Under the pieces are notes generated by a model, which saw only the letters and a list, made by a program, of their open reading frames with translations, was not told the DNA's origin and did no database searches. Shown one piece after another: positions 1-8,325 of a DNA stretch of 46,875 nt. Position numbers and translations under genes: made by a program. The first letter of the stretch is position 1; each line of letters begins with the position of its first letter. The DNA lies in contig CACWTQ010000051.1 of assembly GCA_902763835.1 (NCBI GenBank), forward strand, positions 1 to 46,875, written 5' to 3'. Source of the DNA: an uncultured Ruminococcus sp. (lineage in GTDB: Bacteria; Bacillota; Clostridia; Oscillospirales; Acutalibacteraceae).

Positions 1-96
1 AACACCGCAGGAATACTGACGTATTTCAAGGTGTTGTAACAACACACAAGGCAAATTAGACAAGTATAAATGTTCAAGTTATTTTCTGACAGTTCC
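1..96 (+). repeat. MITE-A copy 1, right part, cut by the window start
   Basis: This is the right two-thirds of the dispersed element. It runs from the central palindrome to the terminal inverted repeat, which ends in ACAGTTCC at 96. The next bases are TTA (97-99), matching the TWA target duplication seen at other copies. The left end lies outside the window. Confidence 0.9.
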
Positions 97-107
97 TTAG
101 TGCGTAT

Positions 108-261
108 GGGGCTCTGCCACTGCCGGTGCAAGACCACTAGGAACACCTCCCAATCAGCTTTCTCCTACGGCTCGGATTCTTGGGGTGTTCCGTCGCCCAC
201 AAGCTTTGAAAAGCTTGACCAAACTTTAAAATGCTAATCCTTTTAGATTTTGAGTATAATA
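108..261. repeat. REP2 copy a
   Basis: A stretch of about 150 bases that recurs, with few differences, at 44249-44401. It runs from GGCTCTGCC to GAGTATAATA and contains AAGCTTTGAAAAGCTT, then GACCAAACTTTAAAAT. It fills the space between MITE-A copy 1 and the 3' end of the histidine kinase. The second copy lies in the same arrangement between a MITE-A copy and the 3' end of the SDR gene. No gene is seen in 1-286. Confidence 0.85.
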
Positions 262-286
262 AACTAACGACTATCACAATTACGAA

Positions 287-1696
287 TTAATTTCTCAATA
301 TTTCTTCGTCGTCGCTGTCAAGTACGGGAATGCTTATTGTAACAGTCGTTCCGACATCTTCTGTACTTCGGATTTCAAGCCTGCCTTTGTGAAGCGTTAT
401 GATCTCATCGGCAACAGCAAGACCTATTCCGCTGCCACGAACCGTTTTATTAGCCTTATAGAATTTATCTTTAATCCTTGGTAAATCCTTTTCCGCAATA
501 CCGCAGCCGGTGTCACTGATTACAACATTGATTATATCGTTTTCCTCGGTAACCTGAATTCCGATTACTCCGCCCTCGGGAGTATATTTAAGTGCATTAT
601 CTATGATATTTATAAATACTTGTCTTAATCTGTTTTTATCACCCAGAACAGGCGAAATATTTTCGGGTATTTCATAAACAAAATGCTTTTTCTCGCTTGC
701 GGCACGTTCTTTGAGCATATAAACAGCCTCATCAAGCTCGGCAAGCATATCTATTTTATCCATAACCATTATCATTCTGCCGTTCTGTATTCTCGAGAAG
801 TCAAGAAGCTCCTCAACCATTCCGGTAAGACGTTCCGATTCCTTGATAATAACACTCAATCCTTTGTTAATAGTGGCAGGGTCGGGTTCGCCTATCGACA
901 TTGTTTCCGCCCAGCCTTTAATCGCTGTGAGCGGAGTTCTCAATTCATGCGAAACGGAAGATATAAAATCATTCTTCATACTGTCGGAAGATTTAAGTTC
1001 CTTTGACATATAGTTAATGCTGTCGGCAAGCTCGCCGATTTCGTCGTCATACATCTTGTCAACACGAGTTTCAAAATCTCCCTGAGCAATTCGCCGTGAA
1101 GTCGCACTCAGCTCCCTTACGGGTTTAACAATCGTACCTATAAACATTAATCCTGGAATAATAAAAGACGCAAGGATTATCATAACTGCTGCAATAAGAA
1201 TAAGTATAACAATCAGCATTTTATTGTCGGTATCATTGAGCGATTTCACGAACCTGAACGCCGTGACAAAATTACCGTCAGTGTCACGAATAACAACCGT
1301 ATGCGACAAAATTTTATCCCCCGAACCGAGGTCGCCTATCCACGTTGCCGTGTTGTCAGACGAATTCAAAGCCTGCTCGAAGTCATCAGTAAGCTGCGTT
1401 GAAGACTCCGGTTCAACCTCTCCGTTTTCGGAAACAACCGAAAGAATAATATTTTCCTTTTCGGAAAGATTATCGGCATATGACTTAATAGGTGTTTCGT
1501 TGGACTCTTTCAGTTCACCGTCTGAATTATAGAAGTTGTAAACAACATTACTGCCAATCTTTGAAACATCATTTTTTACATTTTCATAGAAGTAACTTCT
1601 GACCGCAAAAGCACCTCCGAAAATCACCAAAAGCAAAAAGACAATAGTAACAGACAAGTACTTTAAAAGCCATCTTTGCGTAATACTTTTTGACAT
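287..1696 (-). CDS. Membrane sensor histidine kinase (HAMP, HisKA, HATPase)
   Basis: Sensor of a two-component system that autophosphorylates and passes phosphate to the adjacent OmpR-type regulator. The 469-residue protein has a membrane segment near 12-32, an extracytoplasmic sensor of about 125 residues, and a second membrane segment near 161-190. A HAMP domain follows. The HisKA motif SVSHELRTPLTAIKGW puts the phospho-accepting histidine near 250. The ATP-binding domain shows DTGCGIAEKDLPRI (G1) and GSGIGLAV (G2). I chose the ATG at 1696 because AAAGGAGG lies just upstream. A start ten codons earlier lacks such a site. The stimulus cannot be read from the sequence. About 240 bases, including a REP3 fragment, separate it from the regulator, which is transcribed first. 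Confidence 0.93.
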   Translation of the reverse strand: MSKSITQRWLLKYLSVTIVFLLLVIFGGAFAVRSYFYENVKNDVSKIGSNVVYNFYNSDGELKESNETPIKSYADNLSEKENIILSVVSENGEVEPESSTQLTDDFEQALNSSDNTATWIGDLGSGDKILSHTVVIRDTDGNFVTAFRFVKSLNDTDNKMLIVILILIAAVMIILASFIIPGLMFIGTIVKPVRELSATSRRIAQGDFETRVDKMYDDEIGELADSINYMSKELKSSDSMKNDFISSVSHELRTPLTAIKGWAETMSIGEPDPATINKGLSVIIKESERLTGMVEELLDFSRIQNGRMIMVMDKIDMLAELDEAVYMLKERAASEKKHFVYEIPENISPVLGDKNRLRQVFINIIDNALKYTPEGGVIGIQVTEENDIINVVISDTGCGIAEKDLPRIKDKFYKANKTVRGSGIGLAVADEIITLHKGRLEIRSTEDVGTTVTISIPVLDSDDEEILRN

Positions 1697-1775
1697 ATCT
1701 CCCCTCCTTTTCCCAAATATCCTCAATTCAAAAAAATCCCTGTCATTTATTCATTATTCTTTAACAAAGTAACTT

Positions 1776-1904
1776 GAACTGCCCATTGTCTAAATCCAAT
1801 AGGATTCCTGCTTCATCGTCCTTTTAACCTACTAACTCCACAGGCGTAAAATCGGGCTGAACCGTCCCACTGTATAATGCCCTCATGCTTTTGGCAACCT
1901 TGAC
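1776..1904 (-). pseudogene. REP3 copy a, decayed coding fragment
   Basis: About 130 bases that recur at 6767-6896. On the minus strand both copies encode the same peptide core, GTVQxxFTPVELVG followed by DDEAG and ending NGQF. This copy has an in-frame TAA after ELVG and no start codon. I do not recognise the parent protein. It looks like the 3' end of a gene spread by recombination and now decaying. It sits between the response regulator and histidine kinase genes. Confidence 0.6.
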
Positions 1905-1936
1905 CTACACAATAATCATAATTATGCACTGCAATA

Positions 1937-2641
1937 TCAGGCATCCCACTTGTAGCCAAGACCCCAAACAGTTACAATATACTTTGGGTTAGACGGCTCG
2001 TCTTCAACTTTCATTCTAAGTCTTCTTATATTAACGTCCACTATTTTTTCTTCGCCGACGTAAGCCACACCCCAAACGTGATTCAAAATATTTGTTCTGT
2101 CGAGAGCCGTACCGGGATTGGAGAAGAAGTACTCCATAATTTGGAACTCAACCTGAGTAAGCTCAATAACCTTACCGTTTTTGAGCAAAGCACGATTTCT
2201 GAGATTAAGCACAAAGTCACCCGACTTGATTTCCTCTTTAAAGTTGCTTTCGATATTAGCCTTTGCAAGAGAAACACGTCTGTAAAGAGCGTCCACTCTA
2301 GCCACAAGCTCCGAAGGACTGAACGGCTTTGTAACATAGTCGTCCGCACCGAGCATAAGACCGGTAACCTTGTCCATCTCCTGAGTTCTTGCGGTAAGCA
2401 TAATAATACCTATTCCGCCGCTTTTTGCACGAAGCTCCTTGCACACGGCGAAACCGTCCTTGCTGCCCGGCATCATAACATCGAGAATGGCAACGTCCAA
2501 ATCGCCGTTTTGCTCCTCATACTTAGCGAGAGCCTGGTCACCGTTCTCAGCCTCGATAACATCATAGCCTGCTCTTGTGAGGTTGATTACGATAAAGTCA
2601 CGAATCGTAGCTTCGTCCTCGCAAACCAAAATTTTCTTCAT
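1937..2641 (-). CDS. OmpR/PhoB-family response regulator
   Basis: DNA-binding partner of the histidine kinase encoded next on the same strand. The 234-residue protein has an N-terminal receiver domain with acidic residues in CEDE, the phospho-acceptor aspartate near 54 in AILDVMMPG, and the conserved lysine in YVTKPFSPSEL. The C-terminal half is a winged helix ending in the usual VTVWGLGYKW motif. I placed the start at the ATG at 2641, preceded by AGGAGG, rather than at an upstream TTG that precedes that site. It lies 51 bases after trmB, so it may share trmB's transcript. Its targets are unknown. Confidence 0.94.
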   Translation of the reverse strand: MKKILVCEDEATIRDFIVINLTRAGYDVIEAENGDQALAKYEEQNGDLDVAILDVMMPGSKDGFAVCKELRAKSGGIGIIMLTARTQEMDKVTGLMLGADDYVTKPFSPSELVARVDALYRRVSLAKANIESNFKEEIKSGDFVLNLRNRALLKNGKVIELTQVEFQIMEYFFSNPGTALDRTNILNHVWGVAYVGEEKIVDVNIRRLRMKVEDEPSNPKYIVTVWGLGYKWDA

Positions 2642-2692
2642 AACAAAATTTCCTCCTGTCAACCGTTCATTTAAAATATAATATTTATCGAA

Positions 2693-3349
2693 TCATCTAT
2701 ATACAGCGATACAATAATTAATTTTAATGCCCTCTTCACTGAACATTATTTCGTGTTCGGTAAAAATATTATCCGTAACATTGCTGTTATGCAAATCGTT
2801 AGTTTTATAAACAACATCGTAGCCTGTTTGAGCGAAATACTCAAGCGTATCGTTAAAAAGCGGAAGGTCGTCCGTTTTAAAGCGAATCTCACCGCCTTGC
2901 TTAAGAAACTGCTTATACTTTTCCAGTTTAATTGGGTAAGTAAGTCTTCGTTTATTATGTTTTCCTCTTGGCCAAGGGTTGCAGAAATTAATGTAAATTC
3001 TATCAACCTTATCTTCCAAAGATAACATATTCTCAATCTGTTCAACATTAAAGGCAGTCAAAACAAGATTATCGACTTCACGGTTATTTTCCTCAAAGAG
3101 CTTAACGATATTACGTCTTGCGACACCGAGCATATCGCTTTTTATATCCACAGCGAGAAAATTCACATCAGGATTTTTCAACGCAATCTCGGCAGCGAAT
3201 CCACCCTTTCCGCAGCCAAGCTCTAAGAACAGCGGCTGTTTCTTTTTGAATACGGAATTCCAATTACCTTTTTGAGCCGCTGCATCGTCTATAAAAAACG
3301 GACAAACGGCGAGTTCGGGTCTTGCCCACTTTTTTCGTCTGATACGCAC
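2693..3349 (-). CDS. trmB: tRNA (guanine-N7)-methyltransferase
   Basis: TrmB transfers a methyl group from S-adenosylmethionine to N7 of G46 in the tRNA variable loop. The 218-residue length is normal. The SAM-binding motif LELGCGKGGFAAEIA lies near residues 42-56, followed by an acidic loop (AVDIKSDM). The family signature before the C-terminal part reads NFCNPWPRGKHNKRRLT. The family usually has Asp-Pro-Trp-Pro here and this protein has Asn, which may be a lineage variant. The start is GTG at 3349, with AGGAGG about ten bases upstream. The gene precedes the response regulator by 51 bases. Confidence 0.93.
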   Translation of the reverse strand: MRIRRKKWARPELAVCPFFIDDAAAQKGNWNSVFKKKQPLFLELGCGKGGFAAEIALKNPDVNFLAVDIKSDMLGVARRNIVKLFEENNREVDNLVLTAFNVEQIENMLSLEDKVDRIYINFCNPWPRGKHNKRRLTYPIKLEKYKQFLKQGGEIRFKTDDLPLFNDTLEYFAQTGYDVVYKTNDLHNSNVTDNIFTEHEIMFSEEGIKINYCIAVYR

Positions 3350-3363
3350 GAACAGTCCTCCTA

Positions 3364-3724
3364 TAGCAAATCAATAACCTTTGTAACTAAAAAGCTACAA
3401 ATTATATTACACAAATCTTCAAACTAACGTGTTAATCCGAATTCGATTACACTTATATTTAATTATATCAAATTTTGCGAGATTTATATTTCTTTAAAAG
3501 AATTAAACTTAATGATTTGTAATATTATTGTATTTTTTCACGTGTTTTTTTTGCACTTGAAGCCGGTTTGTTTTAGCCCTACTTCATCTACCCGACCAAG
3601 TTGACAATAACGGCAGAAAATATCAGTCGGATTCATATAGTTAAGATTATAAATAATTTCAAAAAAAAGAAAACCGCAAACTGTACATTAAAATACAATT
3701 CACGGTATAATATTTCTTTTAAAA
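3364..3724. other. Intergenic region with one GTCGGGTAC stem-loop repeat
   Basis: About 360 bases without a credible gene. The only structure recognised is a copy of a short repeat at about 3540-3602, similar to the inverted sequence at 28891-28960. The rest is AT-rich. Confidence 0.5.
3540..3602 (-). repeat. GTCGGGTAC stem-loop repeat, diverged copy
   Basis: Read on the minus strand this matches the repeats at 28681-28740 and 28891-28960. Shared segments are GGTCGGGTA, GAAGTA, AAAACAAAC and CTTCA, in the same order. It is more diverged than those two copies. Confidence 0.55.
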
Positions 3725-4588
3725 TTAAGCCGACTTCTTCAACTCATTCACTTCTTCTATTGTAAGCTGGCAAAACTCTGCTATCTTCTCTTCGGAAAAT
3801 TCACCCGACAAGAGCATAGTTCTTGCTATTGCCCTTGATTTTTCTGCCTGTCCTTCTTCTCGTCCCTCTGCACGTCCTTCTTCTCTGCCCTCTGCACGTC
3901 CTTCTTCAAACCGCTTGTCGCCAAGTGCCTTAAATCTAAGTTCCAACAATTCTGACATATCATCCAACTCCTTTTCTGTAGGGTGTTTTTTCAGTTCTTC
4001 AAATCTTGCCCGAAGAACACTGTTACGTATATCATCTACATTTTTACATTTAAAATCGTGTATAATCTCCTCCAACTTTGAATCACACTTGCCTTTATAT
4101 GCGAGATTTACATATATAATATGTGACCCGTCGTTAAACTGTCTATCCATATCCATAATAGTCCGTTCAATTCGGTAAATCGGCTTGTTACCTTTTAATA
4201 CATCATGTTCGGTTATGAAAATGACGTATGAATCTGTCATATTCTCAAAATCCTCTTGTCCCTCCAGCGACCGCACATCAAGGAAACTTGAATGAAATCT
4301 CGCTCTCTGAGGTTTCGCACCGTCGGAACGACGCTGCATCTCAACGTTATACTTTCTTTTTTTCAAATCCAGTGCATAAATGTTAAATATAACATCACGA
4401 CCGTACATATTTAAAACCTTGTATTGCGTATTAACGGTTTGTACCGATAAATCAACAGACAACACCGCATTCAATACCTGCTCAACACATTCCGGATTTT
4501 CTCTGAAAAAAACCGACATAAAAAAATCTTCCATCAATGTTGCATCGTCCAGAAATTCACTGCTGTCAATAAGTCTTTTTCTGCTCAT
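3725..4588 (-). CDS. Rpn-family PD-(D/E)XK nuclease / putative transposase
   Basis: Belongs to the family annotated as Rpn recombination-promoting nuclease or PD-(D/E)XK transposase, abundant in gut Firmicutes. The 287-residue protein has the nuclease core GRDVIFNIYALD followed by NVEMQ, which supply the acidic residues and the E-x-Q expected of this fold. The C-terminal region carries the charged repeat RAEGREEG two to three times, a typical variable linker, and then a helical tail. I chose the ATG at 4588, nine bases after AAAGGAAG. A GTG three codons earlier is possible. It has its own promoter at 4625-4653. Members are mobile or self-duplicating in related genomes (family knowledge). No flanking inverted repeats were seen here, so current mobility is doubtful. 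Confidence 0.85.
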   Translation of the reverse strand: MSRKRLIDSSEFLDDATLMEDFFMSVFFRENPECVEQVLNAVLSVDLSVQTVNTQYKVLNMYGRDVIFNIYALDLKKRKYNVEMQRRSDGAKPQRARFHSSFLDVRSLEGQEDFENMTDSYVIFITEHDVLKGNKPIYRIERTIMDMDRQFNDGSHIIYVNLAYKGKCDSKLEEIIHDFKCKNVDDIRNSVLRARFEELKKHPTEKELDDMSELLELRFKALGDKRFEEGRAEGREEGRAEGREEGQAEKSRAIARTMLLSGEFSEEKIAEFCQLTIEEVNELKKSA

Positions 4589-4624
4589 CGTTATCACTTC
4601 CTTTACGTATTCCTTGTTAAAAAT

Positions 4625-4653
4625 ATTATATCACATTTCAAATGAAAATACAA
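4625..4653 (-). promoter_or_regulatory. Sigma-A-type promoter of the Rpn gene
   Basis: On the minus strand TTGTAT and TATAAT are separated by 17 bases, just upstream of the Rpn-family gene. Confidence 0.6.
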
Positions 4654-4695
4654 TATGAAATGCGTAATTGCGATAGCTGAAAGTTTAGCGTTCCA

Positions 4696-4736
4696 CTAAA
4701 AAAGTCCGTTCCCACACATAACTGCGTAGGAACGGC
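4696..4736 (-). terminator. Rho-independent terminator of the GH13 gene
   Basis: On the minus strand CCGTTCC pairs with GGAACGG across a 16-base loop, followed by ACTTTTTT. It lies 26 bases beyond the stop of the GH13 gene. Confidence 0.8.
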
Positions 4737-4761
4737 AAAAGGAAATGTTTTATCGAAAAAA

Positions 4762-6642
4762 TTAGTTGTTAGCAATTTTAATAAACAGACAGCTGAGTTC
4801 GGGCAAGGAAACCTTGTTGTTCTCAAGCTTAATATTCTCGTGAGTCGAAAGCAGAATTTCACCCTCTGCAAACTCATACGGTACAGGTGCTTCAACAACC
4901 TCATATCCTGCATTGAAAATACAAAGAACCTTGCACTTTTCATCGTGTCTTATGTAAGACATAATGTTGTTTTTGCAGTAAGTATCCTTAAACTCACCGT
5001 CATTAAAACAAGAGTTCTCACGGCGAACCTTTCCGAGCGACTTATGCCATTCAAGCAAGGTTTTATCCTCTTTGCCCCACGGATATGTAGAACGGTTGAA
5101 TGGGTCTTTGTAACCCTCAACGCCTGCTTCGTCACCGTAGTAAACGCAGGGGAATCCCGGAAGTGTGAACATCAAGCCGGCAGCAAGCCTCATAAGACGA
5201 ACACCGTAACCTCTCTGCTCTTCTGTCATCTTTGTATTGAACTGGAACTCCCTGTTTCTGCCGTTGAGCGGCTCACCTGCAAGAATTGTTATAGCTCTCT
5301 CGGTATCGTGGGTTGTGATGAAATTCATCAAATTTCTGATAACCGGACGTGGATAGTTCTCCAGAATACAAAGGATACCCTCCATAATATGGAATGCATC
5401 AATACCTTTCAAATACTCGAGAATAGCACTTCTGAAAGGATAGTTCATAACGGTGTCGAGTTGGTCGCCAAGCAGGAACTTTCTTCTTGAACCGTAGCTC
5501 TCCTTGTTTGAAGCGTCTTCCCAAACCTCACCTATAACGATAGCCTGATCGTCCTGAGCCTTAACAGCTTTTCTGAGATTTTCTATAAACACATCGGGCA
5601 ATTCATCCGCAACGTCAAGCCGCCAGCCGCTGTTGCCTGCTTTTATCCACTTGCGAATAATACCGTTTTCACCATTGATATACTCATTGTATCCGGGGTC
5701 ATCTTCTCTTGTATTCGGAAGAGTGTCAAACCCCCACCAAGAGTTGTAGCCGTAGGGCCAGTTATTGAAGTCGTACCAGCTGAAATACGGCGACTCTTTG
5801 GAATTGAACGCACCTATAGTTTTGTATCTTCCCTGACGGTTAAAGTATTTACTGTCACTTCCCGTATGAGAGAACACACCGTCATTCACAATTCTTATGC
5901 CACGCTTTTTAGCTTCTTCGCAAAGAGTTTTGAAGTCCTCTTCATTACCGAGCAACGGGTCGATATCCTCATAACTTGCTGTGTCGTAGCGGTGGTTGGA
6001 GTAAGCTTCAAAAATCGGATTGAGATAAATACAAGTAACACCAAGCTCCTGCAAATAATCAAGCTTCTGAGTAATACCTTTCAAGTCACCCTCAAAGAAG
6101 TCGGTGTTGGTAATGATACCGTCCTTGTTAGGTCGCCATTCCGGAAGTTCTTCCCAGCTGTTGTGATATTCTCTGTCCTCTCTGCCCTCACGCTTGCTTT
6201 CGCCCGAGAAGAAAAATCTGTCGGGGAAAATCTGATACATAACTCCGCCGGGTGTCCAGTCGGGAGTTTTAAAGCCTTTTTTATAGCATGTAAGCTGCCA
6301 TGAATAAATGATATTATAGTCGATTCTTGAATTACTTCCGAAATCTCTCACAAGATATCTGGTACCCTCAACCGTATCAAGCTGGAAAGTATACCAATAA
6401 AGACCCATTTTATTCGGAGCAAAGTCGCATTCCCAAATTTCGGCTTCATCGGCAGTGCCGCCCCATATCATTGTGTAGTTATCTCTTTTTGAGTTTCTGC
6501 TTTCATCGATAACAATAAGGTGAGCCTTACTGCACTTAAGATAAAGCGGAACTTTAATTCTGAAATGAATAGATGTACCCTCTTCAACCGCTCCGACAGG
6601 ATTACGGTAATAGGGAATTCTTGAACAAAATATTTGATCCAT
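4762..6642 (-). CDS. GH13 alpha-glucan hydrolase (cyclomaltodextrinase / neopullulanase type)
   Basis: Hydrolyses alpha-1,4 (and perhaps alpha-1,6) bonds of maltodextrins. No signal peptide is visible, so it probably acts in the cytoplasm on imported oligosaccharides. The 626-residue protein starts with a CBM34-like beta domain of about 130 residues. The barrel follows with YQIFPDRF, DGVFSHTG (region I), GWRLDVADE carrying the nucleophile near Asp343, VIGEVWEDA with the acid/base near Glu372, and FITTHDTER with the third acid near Asp446. A short beta domain closes the protein. The ATG at 6642 follows AAAGGGGAA. An ATG 14 codons upstream lacks a clear site. It is monocistronic with its own terminator. 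Alpha-glucan use fits a starch-degrading Ruminococcus. Confidence 0.92.
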   Translation of the reverse strand: MDQIFCSRIPYYRNPVGAVEEGTSIHFRIKVPLYLKCSKAHLIVIDESRNSKRDNYTMIWGGTADEAEIWECDFAPNKMGLYWYTFQLDTVEGTRYLVRDFGSNSRIDYNIIYSWQLTCYKKGFKTPDWTPGGVMYQIFPDRFFFSGESKREGREDREYHNSWEELPEWRPNKDGIITNTDFFEGDLKGITQKLDYLQELGVTCIYLNPIFEAYSNHRYDTASYEDIDPLLGNEEDFKTLCEEAKKRGIRIVNDGVFSHTGSDSKYFNRQGRYKTIGAFNSKESPYFSWYDFNNWPYGYNSWWGFDTLPNTREDDPGYNEYINGENGIIRKWIKAGNSGWRLDVADELPDVFIENLRKAVKAQDDQAIVIGEVWEDASNKESYGSRRKFLLGDQLDTVMNYPFRSAILEYLKGIDAFHIMEGILCILENYPRPVIRNLMNFITTHDTERAITILAGEPLNGRNREFQFNTKMTEEQRGYGVRLMRLAAGLMFTLPGFPCVYYGDEAGVEGYKDPFNRSTYPWGKEDKTLLEWHKSLGKVRRENSCFNDGEFKDTYCKNNIMSYIRHDEKCKVLCIFNAGYEVVEAPVPYEFAEGEILLSTHENIKLENNKVSLPELSCLFIKIANN

Positions 6643-7295
6643 AATAATAATTTCCCCTTTTTTTCGCACGTCAAACTGCTTCAATTATAAAATCTTACTT
6701 AACGTACCCGACCGAAAGTTCTATTTCAGACGGAAGTTTTATTTTTTATTATACCCTATAAGGAGTGAACTGCCCATTTTCTAAAGCCAATGGGTTTCCT
6801 GCTTCATCGTCCTCGTAACCTACTAACTCTACAGGCGTAAAATTGGTCTGAACCGTTCCTACTGTATCATGCCCTCATGCTTTTGGCAACCTTGACACAC
6901 CGTCTAAATCGGGTGCAATTGCGGTTGCCATTTTTTCAAAATTATAAAGCTGCCGTTATTTCTTATTTTAAATATATAACACTCTACTTGATTTTATACA
7001 CAGTAAATAATAAAGTATTCAAAAAAATCATAAAAATAAAGCAACGAGGATTTTGTAAAAAATACTCCCTATATAATGATAATAAATTACAACCGCAATG
7101 TCAACCCATTTATTTTCACACTGTAAAGCATTAATTTTATGCAGATTGACGAAAAACTTCTAAACCGCCTAAATTATATGTAATGTTTTATCATTAGTTT
7201 TTCTAGGTTTGTTATATTTTTATTCATTAAGCTAACACTTTCCACTAAAAGAGAGATTGAATTTTTGTTGAATAATTTTCACATTTTTCGTAAAA
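6643..7295. other. Intergenic region, 650 bases, with repeat fragments
   Basis: Holds the leader of the GH13 gene, a short GTCGGGTAC remnant (about 6701-6720) and REP3 copy b. From about 6900 to 7295 it is very AT-rich with no credible gene. The trpS stop codon lies in a short hairpin (7287-7307) that lacks a T run, so it was not called a terminator. Confidence 0.6.
6749..6896 (-). pseudogene. REP3 copy b, open coding fragment of about 41 codons
   Basis: The repeat itself spans 6767-6896. On the minus strand a reading frame is open from 6874 to a TAA at 6749-6751. It encodes a peptide with GTVQTNFTPVELVGYEDDEA and then GNPLALENGQF. It has no start codon and is preceded in frame by TGA. Copy a at 1776-1904 encodes the same peptide with a stop inside. 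I cannot name the parent gene. Confidence 0.55.
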
Positions 7296-8300
7296 TCACT
7301 TTACGAATCCGATTTTTTTCATTGCCTTATCGAGAGTTCTCTGTGAAAACTTCTGTGCAATCTCGTCAGCCTTACGATAACACTCCTGCATATATGACTT
7401 ATCGGCAATATACTTATCATAACGCTCTCTTACGGGGCGAAGTTCCTCAACAACCGCCTCACCGACAGCCGTCTTGAAATCTCCGTAACCCTTGCCGTCA
7501 AAGTCTTTCTCAATCTGTTCAAAAGTTAGTCCCGTAACTGCCGAGTAAATTGTCATAAGATTATTAATTCCGTCCTTACCCTCCGCATAGCGAACCTTAG
7601 CTTCGCTGTCAGTTACGGCACGCTTGAACTTTTTCATAATTGTTTCGGGGGAATCCATAAGAGTAACGCAAGCGTTGACATTCTCGTCCGACTTGCTCAT
7701 CTTCTTGGTCGGGTCTTGAAGTGACATAACTCTAGCACCGTTCTTAGGAATGTACGGCTCGGGAACTTTGAACACATTTCCGTAAAGACCGTTGAATCTC
7801 TCGGCAATATTTCTTGTAAGCTCCAAATGCTGTTTCTGGTCTGCACCGACAGGCACCATATCGGCCTGATAAAGGAGAATATCCGCTGCCATAAGTGCAG
7901 GGTATGTAAACAGACCCGCATTAACATTGTCGGCATGTTTAGCGGACTTATCCTTGAACTGTGTCATTCTGGAAAGCTCACCAAATTGAGTGTAGCAGTT
8001 CAAAAGCCAAGCAAGCTGTGCGTGAGTTGTAACGTGACTTTGCATAAAGAACAAACTCTTTTCCGCATCAATACCGCAGGCAAGAATAGACGCATACGCA
8101 TCAATAATATTTTTCCGGAACTGAGCAGGCTCTTGACGAACCGTGATTGTGTGCAAATCGGCGAGAGCATAAATGCAGTTGAACTCGTCCTGCATAGCCA
8201 CCCAATTTTTAACCGCACCGAGGTAGTTGCCGAGGGTAATCGTACCGGACGGCTGAATTGCACTGAATACTATTTTCTTCTTTTCTGTTTGCTGTTCCAT
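7296..8300 (-). CDS. trpS: Tryptophan--tRNA ligase
   Basis: Charges tRNA-Trp with tryptophan using ATP. The 334-residue length is typical of bacterial TrpS. The N-terminal IQPSGTITLGNYLGAVKNW holds the HIGH-type nucleotide-binding signature (GNYLGA). The KMSKS loop appears as KKMSKSDENV near residue 195. The start is the ATG at 8300. A reading frame 27 codons longer exists but begins inside the end of the preceding aminotransferase gene. The gene starts 25 bases after that stop, so the two are probably cotranscribed. No T-box leader was seen in the gap or upstream of the aminotransferase. Confidence 0.95.
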   Translation of the reverse strand: MEQQTEKKKIVFSAIQPSGTITLGNYLGAVKNWVAMQDEFNCIYALADLHTITVRQEPAQFRKNIIDAYASILACGIDAEKSLFFMQSHVTTHAQLAWLLNCYTQFGELSRMTQFKDKSAKHADNVNAGLFTYPALMAADILLYQADMVPVGADQKQHLELTRNIAERFNGLYGNVFKVPEPYIPKNGARVMSLQDPTKKMSKSDENVNACVTLMDSPETIMKKFKRAVTDSEAKVRYAEGKDGINNLMTIYSAVTGLTFEQIEKDFDGKGYGDFKTAVGEAVVEELRPVRERYDKYIADKSYMQECYRKADEIAQKFSQRTLDKAMKKIGFVK

Positions 8301-8325
8301 AATTAAATTTTTATTCCTTTCATAA

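Noticed and set aside
3725-4588. Rpn-family protein as the transposase that moves MITE-A
   Set aside because: It is not flanked by MITE-A termini, and this nuclease family is not known to use TWA-duplicating inverted-repeat elements.
7287-7307. Hairpin at the trpS stop as terminator
   Set aside because: The stem is short and AT-rich and is followed on the minus strand by A, not T.
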